Source: Rhizophagus irregularis
Taxonomy: Eukaryota > Glomeromycota > Glomeromycetes > Glomerales > Glomeraceae
Reading direction: 5' to 3'
DNA length: 64,000 nt
Assembly: GCF_026210795.1 (NCBI RefSeq)
Contig: NC_089436.1
Span: 2,480,001 to 2,544,000 of the forward strand
Position 1 is the stretch's first letter. Every line of letters begins with the position of its first letter. A model generated the notes under the pieces. The model was not told the origin of the DNA. It was given only the letters and a program-made list of their open reading frames with translations, and searched no databases. The position numbers were made by a program, and so were the translations under genes. Positions 25,423-38,034 of this stretch are shown here, piece by piece.

Positions 25423-27040
25423 TATATTGTTACCATATCCCAAAGAAATTCATTATAGCAATCTCTATTGTTATAGAAAAAAAAACATTTCACTAATTAA
25501 TATAAAAAAAAACAATTCCCAGAAAAATTAATATAATCATGAAAAAAAATTCCCATAAATCTATTATTGAGCTTGATATAACTTAAATATAATAATATTA
25601 TAATAAGAATCAGCAATTGCCATGGCGCCACAACATTGATCTGATCACCAATCCAAACCTAGGGGAAAAAAAAATAGAAAAAAATTAAAATGAAAAAAAA
25701 AATTTGTGAGGGAGGGACAAAGAGAAAATTGGATTGAAAAAGAAACTAAAAAGAAAAAATTCAAAAGAAAAAGAAAAAAAAATTGGGGTTATAAGAAAAA
25801 GGATAAAGAAAGAAATCGGTTTAAAAAAGGGAAATTTTCGAAAAAAAAGGAATCTGAAAAAAAAAATAAGTATTCCAAAAAAAGACAATAATTCGATCTA
25901 AAAAGACCGAAAAAAAATTTTAAAAAAAATCAATAATACGGTCTAAAAAGAGACTGAAAAAAATAATATAAAAAAAATCAGTCTTAAAAGACAATAATTT
26001 CAGATTTGGAAAAAAAACCGGAAAAGAATGAAAAAAGACAAAAAAATTTTCAGTTTGGAAAAAAAAAAAATTTCATTAACCGGAATTGGATTAGATGTAA
26101 TGCATTTACTAAATATAAAACGTAGCAATATATTTATTGTGGGTATATAACCTACGAATTTTGAAATGTTTTAAAGTGAAATGCATGATTGATCATGAGG
26201 TTAAACTGATTCATATACAATGTTTAGTGTATAGTTCTTTTACTATTTTCCGAAATAGTTTTATAATTTTATTACTTAAGGAAATAATGGATGTTATTAA
26301 TTAATGAAACGATAATATTTATTGACTGCGGGGAACTTTTATTACTTTTTAATGAATTGAAATAATTTATCTTATTGATAATTGGTTACTAAATGAAGAT
26401 CATAAATTTGGGTTGGAATTACGCATGTTGATCACAAGTTAATGATGAAATAATCCTGTGAGAAAAATGATGATTATAAGCTAAAGATGAGGACGTAACA
26501 ATGTATATAGCAACATGAAGTTTGAACACTTTGATTCAGACCTCAAATTACTATATTTTACACATTCTATTTAATATTTTAAGTTTGCGGAAATTATCAA
26601 TAGAACTGACGTTCCCGTACGGTGTGTGTAATCTATCGCAAATTTTATTTTATCTTCATTTAAAATTTTTATTTTTGGGATGAGAATTTTATGAATTTCG
26701 TAAATTTTATTGATGAAATGAGTTTAGAAAATGGGTTTGGTGAATTTTTATTAAGGAAATAATCTTATTTTTGAAAAACGGAAGGGAAATTATTGTATTT
26801 TATTTTTAATATTTTATTTTTGTTTGATGGATTTCATAAAAATCGGTTATTTTTAACTGAAATATGTGAAAAACATTTATTTTATTTGATGAATTTTATT
26901 TTTATTTTATTATTTTTATTTATTTTCATTATGAATATTTTATTTTTGAACAAATGTTAAATTTTCACCGAAAAATTAATTTATACAGGTTAATCTAAAC
27001 GTTAACCACATTTTTTTATTAATTATATATAGATTATTGA
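25423..27040. other. Gene-free region with purine-rich tract
   Basis: 25660-26070 is an extreme A-rich, G-containing tract (runs of GAAAAA). Long ORFs on either strand at 25685-25891 translate to Lys/Arg/Glu or Phe/Ser strings and are compositional artefacts. No gene was seen further on. Confidence 0.55.
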
Positions 27041-27240
27041 TAAAAAACGTTTGCGCAACGTTTTATTAAAATAATTTAATAACGTTGCGAAAATGTTTAA
27101 TAAAAAACGATATTGCAATGTTTTCTATTAAAACAATTAATAAACGCTGCGAAACTGATTTTTTTATTAAGTTGCTTAATAAAAAATGTTTTCGCAACAT
27201 TTTTTGTTAAAATAATTAAACAAAGTGTTTTTTTTTTATT
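27041..27240. repeat. Degenerate ~70 bp tandem repeat with CGTTGCG motif
   Basis: Three loose copies start near 27041, 27099 and 27176. Each has AATAAAAAACG- or AATAAAAAATG-like sequence, then a TTGCGCAACG-type palindrome or its variant, then TTAAAATAATTAA. The units differ by many substitutions. Confidence 0.55.
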
Positions 27241-27800
27241 AATCACTTATTACATGTTAACGCAACATTCTTAAAAAACAAAAGAAATTTTTTTGGAGTT
27301 AAATTGCGATTGAAGTGATTGTTTTTTAAAATTTATTGTATAAATGATCAACAAAATTAAATTCTACCGAAAAACCTACAATTTGATGGTTAAACTTAAT
27401 ATGACATAAAAGTACAACAGGAAGTTCTAAATCACAAAATTGTGGTTTGAGTTCTGTCTAGTACTATTAATATTTATTTTAATTTTTTTAAGTACTAATA
27501 ATACTTCCGGAAAAAAAAATTGTGCAGATCATGCCCATATTTTGATAATGACAAAATAACTTTGGCCACTAATACCAAAAATAGGATCAACAAATTTTCA
27601 TACCAAATCTAATCTGATCAGCAAATTTATATTTGTTTTTTCATTTTTAAACATTAAAAAATGTCAAAAAATTTTGAGTTTAGGATTTTATTAAATTAAC
27701 TATAACACTGACTTAAGTAACACATTCAGTTATATCAACTTTATTATATGTAAATTTATGAGAAAAATGAGATTTTCTTATGTTAAAAGGCTGTTGTCAG

Positions 27801-28281
27801 GGGGTCTGGTTCACATTACCGACAATCATTTTACCGACAAAATAATAATTATTTTTAAGTTACAAAAAAAGCAAATTATATAAACTAAATTAAGAAAATT
27901 ATTAAGAACAATTCTAAGTACAATATATTATGAAGCTGAAATAAATTTTTTAAAAAATAAAATTGATAAATTAAATATTCATTAAATTCAAATTATTTTA
28001 TTATATATAAATATCATAGTATTTTACATTTTGTTATATATTAATCAATTTTTTATTTTACATATTATGGTAAATTCTTTTATATTAAATATGTATTTTA
28101 ATTTTCATAACTGAAGTGGGTAGTGAAATAGTAATAAATACTGTAAGTGTTGATGGTAAAATTGGGTGTCGGTAAAATGAGTGTCGGTAAAGTGTACCTG
28201 TCGGTAATATGATTGTCGGTAATATGAGTGTCGGTAAAATGATTGTCAGTAGTATGATTGTCGGTAATGTGAACGGGTCCC
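27801..28281. mobile_element. hAT-like MITE, 8-bp TSD GTTGTCAG
   Basis: A 481-bp element bounded by GTTGTCAG at 27793-27800 and 28282-28289. Terminal inverted repeats: GGGGTCTGGTTCACATTACC then GACAATCAT on the left; GGGACCCGTTCACATTACC then GACAATCAT on the right in reverse complement. The right subterminal part (28150-28270) is a run of TGTCGGTAAAATGA-type units. The interior is AT-rich without an ORF. The 8-bp duplication points to hAT, but the TIR is not one I can place. Confidence 0.8.
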
Positions 28282-28920
28282 GTTGTCAGGCAGTTCTTGA
28301 GAAAAACATAAAAATTTGATTTTATAAGTAAAATTACATTTTTTACTTTAAAAAATTTCTTTTTGTCTAAATTTTAACTTTTTGCAGCTAAAATTCAAAC
28401 TCCTGAATATATATTATAAAAAAAAACTTATGTTATTACTTTCTTAAAGGGATCGAGATTCGGGATACTTATGACCAGGTCTGTAATTTCGCCAAGTTTC
28501 GGAAGTATCGTCTGCTGAAAAGTTTCATTAACATTATTGAATGATGTTTCAGGCCCTTTTTTCAGTTAAATTGGATTTTGCCCTTTTATATTTTGCGCTT
28601 TTACCGACACTTGTTTTACCGATATAAAATTTACTGACTTCACTTTGTCAATTCGCCATTTCACTGACATTACATTTTTCCTGAAATTATTTCAATGAAT
28701 CACTATTTTTGTCAATAGCTATTTTGCCAACATAACATATAGTAGTATCGACATGATCATGAAATTTGGCCTTTTATTAAAGTTTTTTTGAAAATATATT
28801 TTTAATAATTAAAAAAAAAAATACTTATATCTTGTATTTATCACTCTAATCACTAAAAAAAGGTTTACATTGAATAAGTAATAAAACGACCCTAGCATCA
28901 CCATGTAAAAAATGGTAGCC

Positions 28921-29935
28921 GGATCCGTTGCCAGATTACACATGATCTGCGCACATGATTCGGACAATTATTATTGGTTATTGATTAAAAAAAATAAAAT
29001 TTGAACTCCAAAATTTGTAGCACCCCGTTGCTATGAAAGTATAGTTATACAAAATTATATTAACTAAATTTACGCTACCTTAGAATAAAAAATATATAAA
29101 ACAAATAGTATAATTAAATCTGAAAATTTTTGTCTATTAACTAAAAAAAATTTTTTGTTAAATTATTTTTGGTAATTTTATTTTATCATGATGTATTTTT
29201 TTGTTGGCAAAAAATGTGATAAAGTTATTTTATGTACTTTTAATTTTATTATTTATTATAATGAACTATTAAGATACTACATTTTACTTACTTTCACTAT
29301 AATAGATCATGTATTTTATTTGTAAATATAATTAACGCTAAATAGTTTGTTCCTATGCATTACAAATACAAAATATTATTAAACATGCTATGTCAAAAGA
29401 AGAGTGTCCTTTTTCTGATTTAATATGTAAACCCATATATAACCATCACCTTCTGATATAAGAGATACTATATAACGTTCAATTTCACAAAATATTTTCA
29501 ATATCTTCACTGTTGATAATAACTCAAAACAAAACTCATTCTTTAGTTCAGTATTTTTCCTTCATAAAGTTTATTAGTATTATTTATAAGAGGTTAAGGA
29601 AATATATATGATTTCTGTTATATCCTGCATAACTAATTGTCACGTCAGATTGTTTTTTTTTATTGAATGTGATCTTGTAAAATTATTTTAGCGTTTGCAA
29701 CATTTTTCAAAATAATTCCTTTTTCATTAAAAAATTCCCAACCTTCTCTAGTATAATGACACATTTACAAACCTTATTTTGTTGTTGATATGACATGTTA
29801 ACAATTTTTTAGAAAAATATTTCGTAAAAGAAAGAAAGGTGGTGTGTGGCGTAAAAGAATCGATCAGATTTATAATTACCAAAAATAATCGTCCGGATCA
29901 TGTGCGCAGATCATGTGTAACCTGGCAACAGATCC
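28921..29935. mobile_element. ~1 kb element with ~58-bp terminal inverted repeats
   Basis: The left arm 28921-28980 (GGATCCGTTGCCAGATTACA then CATGATCTGCGCACATGAT) is mirrored by the right arm 29878-29935 (reverse complement GGATCTGTTGCCAGGTTACA then CATGATCTGCGCACATGAT). Only a few mismatches separate the arms. The interior holds no coding sequence. Flanks show no clear target duplication, so class is undetermined; long arms would suit a Mutator-like or foldback element. Confidence 0.75.
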
Positions 29936-30411
29936 AGTAATTCCGGCCAAACACCTGAATGTCGATCATTTCCTTTTTGCGATAGCGTTACACAAAATTG
30001 ATTGTAAAATTTCCTTTTTATAACATTATTTCCAGAATTATAATTTGGCCCGAATTATGCCGATCAGCCGTAATCTTCAGCTTCGGAACGAAAATAAATT
30101 GGGTGGTCCATTCTTTTTGCAATTAGCTGTAAGATTGATTGTTATCGGGGCGAATTCTCGTCCTTGTTTAGCTAATTCATCAGAGAATCTGATGGTTAAC
30201 CGTTTTTGATTATTAAAAGGTTGATAGGTTGATAGGATCAACAATTTTATTTTTTGCCGATTCAAATAGTAATTATTAATGATGTCACGTGAACTTACAG
30301 TTTCAAATACCGACAAATTCGAAAAATTCTTGTGGATTTTTCTTCAGTTATGTGACACCGACGCTTGCACTTAATTCAGTCACTTATTTCATTCTGCTTA
30401 TATATAGCATA

Positions 30412-30797
30412 TGGGGACGCCCGTAGCAAAAGGGGGGAATGGGATAATTCCGTAATTTTAAAAAAATCGCAATTTAAATCACGTGATAAATTTGGCAGAT
30501 CATCACTTAATTGTGAAATAAATTGACTTTCGGACCTTTTTTTTTTATCTAATACTAAATTTTACAGGCAATTTACTAAGAGTATTGATTTTCTTTTAAT
30601 AAGTTTATGTTGCTTGTTAATTCTATAAAAGTAAAATGCAAATAATAAGAAAATTTCAAAATTAAACTTTTTTACTAATATATTATTAATAAAAAACCAT
30701 ATTTTCTTAATAATTAGACTAATAGACATATAATTATAATAAAATCTCAAATTTGAATTTTTTGGCCTATCCCCCCTTTTTGCTACGGGCGTCCCCA
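30412..30797. mobile_element. TA-flanked MITE, copy 2 (complete termini)
   Basis: A 386-bp element between TA dinucleotides (30410-30411, 30798-30799). Left end TGGGGACGCCCGTAGCAAAA then GGGGGG; the right end is its inverse (CCCCCC then TTTTTGCTACGGGCGTCCCCA). The copy at 25045-25420 matches it almost base for base apart from a 10-nt terminal deletion and very few substitutions, implying recent spread. The minus-strand ORF at 30562-30798 falls inside and is not considered a gene. Confidence 0.88.
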
Positions 30798-30910
30798 TAT
30801 ATAGTAAGTACTAATAAATAAAATAAATTAAATTATATTGCACAATTTGTTTAGACGATAAATAACGCAATAATAATAATAACGACAATAACGACGAACA
30901 ATTTTAAAGT

Positions 30911-31272
30911 ATTAATTGGCAATCCGGCACTATCGCTATATAAACGTATTAAATTTTGGGGCAAATTTATTAAGATTTTTTATCAATTTGAAATCTGAGC
31001 TGCGTATATAGGTAAGTTATAAATATTAAAATATAATTATTGATTTATTTTACTGTATATGTACATATACCAATTAAGTATTTTTTGACAAATTTTCAAA
31101 GATTTTCTTAAAATATGAAAGGTACTTTCCTATAAGCTCAAAAAATCAATTCTTCGAATTTATAATTATTTCTATGCACAGTAGATTCAGACTATTAGTA
31201 ATTTTATTAAGTACCTTATCCCCAAAATCAATTATAAAAATAGTACCGATCTTATCCGGATTGCCAATTAAT
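30911..31272. mobile_element. Inverted-repeat element with TTGGCAATCCGG ends
   Basis: ATTAATTGGCAATCCGG at 30911 is mirrored by CCGGATTGCCAATTAAT ending at 31272. Further inward, TTGGGGCAAATTTATTAAG resembles the reverse complement of the right part (TTGGGGATAAGGTACTTAATA). No ORF is present. The palindromic ATTAAT at each end makes the target duplication ambiguous. Confidence 0.6.
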
Positions 31273-32485
31273 AAAAAAAAAATTGGTTTATTATTAATAA
31301 AATTTGGTTCTATATATTCTATATATATATATCTTATATATTTATTTTAATACAGTAATTTGATTAATAAATTATTATATTTATAATATCGAAACCGAAT
31401 TTATCGGCCCGGCTCGCTCCGGCTCGCAGAAATGGAGCAGAGTCGACAGAGTCGTCTATGGAGGGTACGATCTAATCCAAAATTTGACTCGTTTCTTGAC
31501 TGGCACTATATTTAACTCTGGCTGAAATCATCTCAAATCGAATGGACCATTTATATAACATTTTATGAATCAGTTGCTGCGCTATGAATTTCTGAAAAAA
31601 TTCTTACATGAAGAATTGTTTGCTGCTGTTGACCACCGACTATTACTTGTGAATTCGACTAGCAATTCAAGGCTCTAAAGGCTCTCAAGTTTGAAAACTC
31701 AGGTCGTTGCCACGTGAAGAATGCCAATAAGGTTATCGACTTGGCATTTTCACTCCTCCCTCTGGTCGATCGCTTAATGCCAGTTATTTATTTTTTGTTA
31801 ACATTTTACTAAACAGATAATAAGTGATACGAGCAATATCTTGATCATTGCTACGGCTGTAGTCGCAACTTGAAAAATTATATTATTTTTTATTAGTCTA
31901 TAATTTAAAGAGAGAATTTTTTAATCATCAACTTTAAACGTGGTAAAGAGCACAATTCATATTAAGCTACGAGTGCGGAGTACTATTTGGCTCACTCTTT
32001 CATTTTTCGATTTAAATCACATGACAGCACATAACCTTGATCTTGACAAATTAAATTTGTGCTACGGCGTTTATTTTTAACACAAAACCTCAAAAATATT
32101 TATTTACACATAATAATATAATATATAAAATAAAAATACAAAAATATACATAGATAAGAATTTTCTATGGCTGTGTTAGCAACCGGATTTACGTCGTTAA
32201 ATTCTAAGTTCCCAGAACATTTAGTACGTTTTGTCACTCCAGCCCCAATTTCACGCAATCCGGTAATAAATAAGTAATATATAAAAATAAGTCGTTTTAC
32301 GTTGCTCAATTGATTACGTTGCTCAATTGATTTTTTCGTTAAGATATAAATTATAGAATCGCGACCGAATTCGTCTCAGTTTTCTATATTTTACTATATT
32401 ATAATTCGAAAAACTATAACTAAACTATTTCATTACAATTGGCTTAAAATTAATATATTATATATAGTGTTCCATTGATATAACT
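31273..32485. other. Intergenic region, no gene seen
   Basis: A slightly GC-richer patch occurs near 31400-31480 (CCGGCTCGCTCCGGCTCGC). The minus-strand ORF at 32100-32309 has no recognisable domain. The region ends just after the stop of the kinase-Sel1 gene. Confidence 0.5.
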
Positions 32486-35400
32486 CTATTGAGAGATTCC
32501 CTGTTTCAAAAGAATACCCAACCTTTCTTTAGCCTCTGGACAACCATTATTTGCTGCTTCTTTATACCAATAAATTGCTGCTTCTATACTTTTTTTGGTT
32601 CCTTCGCCTTGTTCATATAAAAGTGCAAGACTCCCTTGTGCTTCACAATTATTTTTTTCTGCTGCTAATTTGTAAAATTCAAATGCCTTTTCTTTATTAA
32701 TATCAACTCCAATTCCATGATCATAACAATATCCAAGTTTACATTGAGCATCATTAAATCCTTGATGAGCCGATTTTTTATAAAATTCAAATGCCCTAAT
32801 TTCATTTTGATATACACCTTTTCCAAATTCATAGCACATACCTAGATCATATAATGCGCTACTGTCATTTTCTGCTGCTTTTTTATACCAATGATTAATT
32901 TTATCTAAATAAGTATCAATTTTTTCATTATTTATAACTTGAATATTATTATTATTATTTCCAGCTGCTTCATCATACAATTCAAATCCCCTTATTTTAT
33001 TAACTTCAGTTCCAACCCCACTTACATAACAATAACCAAGTTGAAATTTTGCGTTTATGTTTCCATTTTCAGCTGATTTTTTATAATATTCAAAAGCTTT
33101 AATTTCATCTTTATTAATACCTAATCCTAATTCATAACATAATCCCAAGTTATTCTGTGCATAACTTTCATCATTTTTTGCTGCTTTTTGAAACCAATAA
33201 ATGGCTGTATTCAAATCTTTTTCAGTTCCTTCACCTCTTAAATATAACATGCCAAGATTATTTTGTGCAATATTATGGCCTTTTTCTGCTGCTAATTTGT
33301 ACAATTCAAATGCCTTTACTCTATTTATGTCAATTCCAATTCCATAATCATAATAATATCCCAGTTGAAATTGCGCATATTTATATCCTTGTTTAGCTGA
33401 TTTTTGATATAATTCAAAAGCTTTTCTTATATTTTTTTTTACATAATTACCATTTTTGTAAAAATCACCCAAAATATATTGTGCAAATTTATTTTCTTTT
33501 TCCGCAGCTTTTTGAAAATAATTAAATGATTTCCTAAAATTTGTATCCATTAATAATATTTTTCCAATAAAATACAATCCAAGTTGGTGTAAACTTTTAA
33601 AAAATAAAATTATGTAATTTAATGAAAGGTTATTTTTTTTAATTTTTATATTATAATATTTTTTAATTATTTCTTTTGCAATTACATTTCCATTAGTTAT
33701 TGCCTTTTTATACCAGTATAATGCCTTCACTTCATCTATTTCAGTTCCAATTCCATTATACAAATAATTTCCAAGTTGTTGTTGAGCATCGGCAATTTTT
33801 TGTCTAGCTAAGGACTTATAATAGTTGAAAGCTTTAACTTCATCTTTTTTAACTCCTTTTCCAAACCTATAACAATTTGCAAGATAAAGTTTTGCAGTTA
33901 TATTTCCATTATTAGCTGCTTTTTGATACCAATAAACTGATTTATTCTCATTCTTTTTTGTTCCAATACCAAATTCATAACAATATCCTAAATAAAATTG
34001 TCCCAAAATACTTCCATTTTCTACAGATTTTTGATACCATGTGAATGCTAAATATTTACTCTGTTCTGTTTCTTCTCCATCATTGTAACATTTACCAAGA
34101 TATATTTGAGCTAATGAAAAGTTATCCTCTGACGCTCTTGAAAACAATTTCAATGCTTTACTACTATTTTCTTCCGTATCTTCTGTATCAATATCGTAAT
34201 AATAAAACAATCCCAAAAACCATTTATATTGTGCTTTATATTGATTATTTAATAACCAATTGATAAGATTTTCTGTAGTTTTATTCAATTGTAACATTTG
34301 TTGTATTTGATCAAATGCAAAGCCTAAATCATGTTTATTGATAATATATTCAATTAATTCGTCAACAGTTTGACCATTAACTATCAAATCATTTTCAAAC
34401 TCTATTATAAAAGATTCATTTTCATCATTTGTTGATGTATTTAATGATATTAAACTATCATTAATTAAATTCTCTAATGAACAATTTTCTTCATTTTCAA
34501 ACATTGTTTTAAGAATTGAAACGACTTGTTGCATGTCTGGGCGTTCATCTGGTTCATTTTTCCAACATTCTAATTGAATAATATATAAAATAAAATTAAT
34601 ATATGTGATGCGATCTTTAATTATATGTAAAGAATAATGTATTTACCCGTATATAACTTAGAATATTCAACGGGAGTTCCTTCAATAATTTTTTCTCTTA
34701 GTCCATCATTTATAGACATGACTAACCTTAAATCATAATCAAAACCCTTATCTTTGAATGGCTCGCGTCCACTTGATATTTGCCATAAAAGCACTCCAAC
34801 ACTATATACGTCAGATTTCTTGCTTAACAAATAGTTATCATTATTAAAAGATTTTGGATCGACATAAGGTATCACGCCAAGAATTTTCGATGCATTACTT
34901 GATCGTTCAGCAATTTTCTTTGATAATCCAAAATCTGCCAGTTTAATACCGTTCTTACTTATAAGTATATTATTAGCATGCTACCATTTATTTATTTATT
35001 TAGTTGTTGTTTTTGTTATTTTTTTTTAAAAAAAAAATTAAAAAAATTGATTAATATAAAAATGAATTTTCAATATCACTTAAAAAGTAACAAATTATTA
35101 CCAGATCACAATGAATAATATTCTTATCATGTAAATACGATACGGCGCTTGTCAACTGTAAAGCTAAGCCTAGTTTATTATTCCATGTAAGTTCAATAAA
35201 ATGCTTTTTTAAATAAGTACTTAATGTACCACTGTGAGCATATTCCAGAACTAAACAGTATTCACTCATTTGATAAACTACGTCTATAAAAATAAAGTAA
35301 ATGTTAAATAAAAGTTAAAGTAATAAATGATTATTTTAAACCATACCAGTTTCTATTTTTGTTACTCCAAACAATTGTAAAATATTCTCATGACGACCAA

Positions 35401-35941
35401 TCGTCCGATATAAATCTAGCTAATAGGGAATGATAAAAAAAACATTAGAAAACATTTATTTTTTATTTATTTATTTTTTTTTTTGCTGCAGCACATATAA
35501 TTCTTTATTAAGATTTTATATAAAAAAAGCTAACAGTTACTATAAAATACACGTAAAATGAGTATCAATATGTCACGTGACTATATTATATGTGACCTTT
35601 CCACAATACAGTTTGACACAATTAAAAAAACCCACCTCATTGATAATTTGTTGAAGAGTCGTCTCGTCGTTATTAAATGATTTCAAAGCATAAAAGCCGG
35701 CAGCATTCTTCATATTGGCACGTAGTACGCTTCCATAAGAACCTTTGCCTACTGGCTTTAGATTCCTAAAGTTCGAATATTCAAAATATTTGATATCTTC
35801 ATTACTTTTTAACCAACTAATGAATGTATCATTTGTTTCCTTTTTTATCATTTCATATAACTTTGAGTCTTTTTTTCCTATTCCATTTGAATATTTTATT
35901 TTCGCATCGGTTGACAAATTTATTTCTGAGTTATTTGACAT
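32486..35941 (-). CDS. TKL protein kinase fused to Sel1-like repeats
   Basis: Predicted 992 aa. Exons on the minus strand: 35941-35636, 35419-35347, 35283-35102, 34980-34647, 34569-32486; all junctions keep frame. The kinase domain (about residue 55-325) has GKGSYGSV, lysine in YALKSF, HCDLHANN (184-191), DFG (203-205) and ECWKNEPDERP, so all catalytic residues except the HRD arginine are present. An acidic, helical linker leads into a run of roughly thirteen to fifteen Sel1-like repeats (about 411-990). They show the usual AxxxLGxxYxxGxGxxxDxxKAxxWYxKAA pattern, with one irregular stretch near LNYIILFFKSLHQLGLYF. Sel1 arrays form alpha-solenoids that bind partner proteins, so the kinase is probably tied to a scaffold. 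Such fusions are known to be abundant in Rhizophagus. A TCACGTGA octamer (35573-35580) lies in intron 1. Confidence 0.9.
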
Positions 35942-36915
35942 TTTTTACTCTTATAAAAGAATACTATAATACATTTAACATTGTTTTCTCATTTTCTGTT
36001 GACTTAAAAGCGCGCAAACAATATTTAATAAATATTGTGAGTGCTATAGATCGGCAAGTAACACCTATGTCAATATTCACCAAAATAGACCAAATTAAAA
36101 ATAATTCGTGCTACTGTAGTGCTACTGTAGAAAAAACAAACTTTTCTAAATGGAAAAAGAATTTAGAAGGTTGTACATAAAATTGTGACGTGACACCAAT
36201 CCTAACCTCATCATGCTGTAATAAGATTCTAACTAATAGTTTTTTTAGTTAAATCAACGGACATGCGCAACATGCGCAATGACAAATATACATTTGCCTT
36301 TGCAGTCTCTTGTCGAACATTCCTACTAAACAAGAAGCTTTTTAGGTTTATTCTCTATAAATGTATCAAAATAATCGGGAGTTTATAATAAACGATCCTA
36401 TTAGCGAAAAATTGCGTTCTTAAACGAATGGTGTGATGCAAATTTTCTTATGAAAATCAGGGGGTATTGCATGCTTCATATCAGGTGATTCAAATTTAAC
36501 CCTTCTTGCAGAATACGTAACACAATTTATTAGGATTGGATTAGGTACACAGTGGCGTAAATTATGATGAGACTAAAGGTCATCATGATAAAACATTCTT
36601 CTGCCGATTTAAAAAAACTCTCCTTCGAAAATTGGTATCGCCATCGCCATCTGTATGCATCAACAATTATGCGGTTCGTCCAATAAGTCTTAGTTTTAGC
36701 TTAATTTAGCTAATTAATAAAGTTAACGTATGTATATCATATTTGGTTATTTACAAAAACAAATAAAAAGTAGATTATCTGGGTTTTGAACATAGATTTT
36801 ACCGTTATCCGTGATTTATTTTACAAGTAAATCAAAACTATATGTGGTTACCTAATTTTTTATTAAGCGATTAACTTTATCCTGTTAATCAATTTCACCA
36901 TTAACGTTTGTGCTA
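35942..36915. other. Intergenic region, no gene seen
   Basis: Upstream flank of the kinase-Sel1 gene. The plus-strand ORFs at 35745-36180 are shadows of, or continuations past, its first exon and lack domains. Confidence 0.5.
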
Positions 36916-36923
36916 CTTGAAGG

Positions 36924-37035
36924 CAATGATGTGCTCTTGGAAGATTGGAAGCACTATTGGAAGCATAATTTTCTAATAAAACCAGGATTGGAAACTTCCA
37001 ACAAATACTATTGGAAGTACAAATGCACATCACTG
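36924..37035. mobile_element. hAT MITE, 8-bp TSD CTTGAAGG
   Basis: A 112-bp element bounded by perfect octamers CTTGAAGG (36916-36923, 37036-37043). Termini: CAATGATGTGCTCTTGG on the left; CAGTGATGTGCATTTG on the right in reverse complement. CA(G/A)TGATG ends with an 8-bp duplication are characteristic of hAT elements. The inner halves repeat TTGGAAG words in both orientations. Confidence 0.85.
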
Positions 37036-37205
37036 CTTGAAGGCTAACATAATTCCGGCCAGGATCAAGATAATTTCTTAAATAATTCTGACCAGACTTA
37101 AGATTAAAAAAGTGGACAAAATTGTCCACGCGAAATAAACAAACAGATTGGCTACAAGAAATCATGAAAAATAAAGTGGGCACACGAAATTTAACAAAAA
37201 AGGGG

Positions 37206-37754
37206 TAGGGATTGGACCCGGGTTAGACTTATACCCGGGTTACCCGCAGGTGGGTGGGTATCCGGGTGGTAATAATTTCCACCCGGGTGGAGGCAGGTAG
37301 GTCAACCACTAAACCCGTCAGGTCAACCTGGCAGATTACCCGTCAAGTCACCTGTTTAGTCACCTGTTGTTGATAAATTTTTTTATTGACCAATGTAAAT
37401 CATTTAAAAGTTCCAATATAAATTAGTAAAATGATGTATCTTCAAATCATGATATTCAACTTGTTAGCCAATTGTTATTTGTTAAAAGAAATAGTTTATA
37501 TTGTAAAGCTTGGAGTTAATAATATTTGAAATATAATAAGTTTGTTTTTTTTTGATCATAATAAAGCTACTATATAGCAAAAGAAATCAATATATAATAT
37601 AAATGTTTTACAAGTTTTAAAATAAATAGTAATTTTTATATGTATTACGGGTGGGTAGCGGGTGGGTTGACGGGTTGGGTTGACCCGGGTGAACCCGCGG
37701 GTCCATCTGCCAGGTGACCCTGGTAGAGATTTTTTGAGACGGGTCCAATCTCTA
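37206..37754. mobile_element. hAT-like MITE, GC-rich ends, TSD AAAAGGGG
   Basis: A 549-bp element with octamer AAAAGGGG on both sides (37198-37205, 37755-37762). TIRs: TAGGGATTGGACCCG on the left, TAGAGATTGGACCCG on the right in reverse complement. About 130 bp at each end is strikingly GC-rich for this window, packed with ACCCGGGT and GGGTGGGT words; the middle is AT-rich. The ORF at 37645-37845 is an artefact of the GC-rich arm. Confidence 0.88.
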
Positions 37755-38034
37755 AAAAGGGGGTGAATTGTCTATGAGAAATCAAAAAATGGAGTGAACA
37801 TGTAAAAATAAAAGAGAAAAAGCGGACAAAATTGTTCAGGAACAAAATTAATAAAATATTTAATTTACAAGCAGCTTAAAGGACACTTTTATTTATTAAA
37901 TAAAATAAGAAACTAGCAACTTGAAACCTATCATTAGGGACTACCCCAGCAACATTGATCAGCAATCATGTGACAAACCTGTATTTTAATTACCAATCAT
38001 CACTTGACAAATCGTCATCTATCCGCTAATTTTA

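Noticed and set aside
25685-25891. Long ORFs on both strands in the A-rich tract
   Set aside because: Both translate to a few residue types only (Lys/Arg/Glu or Phe/Ser) because of the GAAAAA-rich DNA; not protein-like.
30562-30798. 78-codon minus-strand ORF beginning in a terminal repeat
   Set aside because: Lies within the TA-flanked MITE; the sister copy at 25 kb lacks the same start because of its terminal deletion.
36863-37183. 106-codon minus-strand ORF
   Set aside because: Spans a 112-bp hAT MITE and its flanks; no domain.
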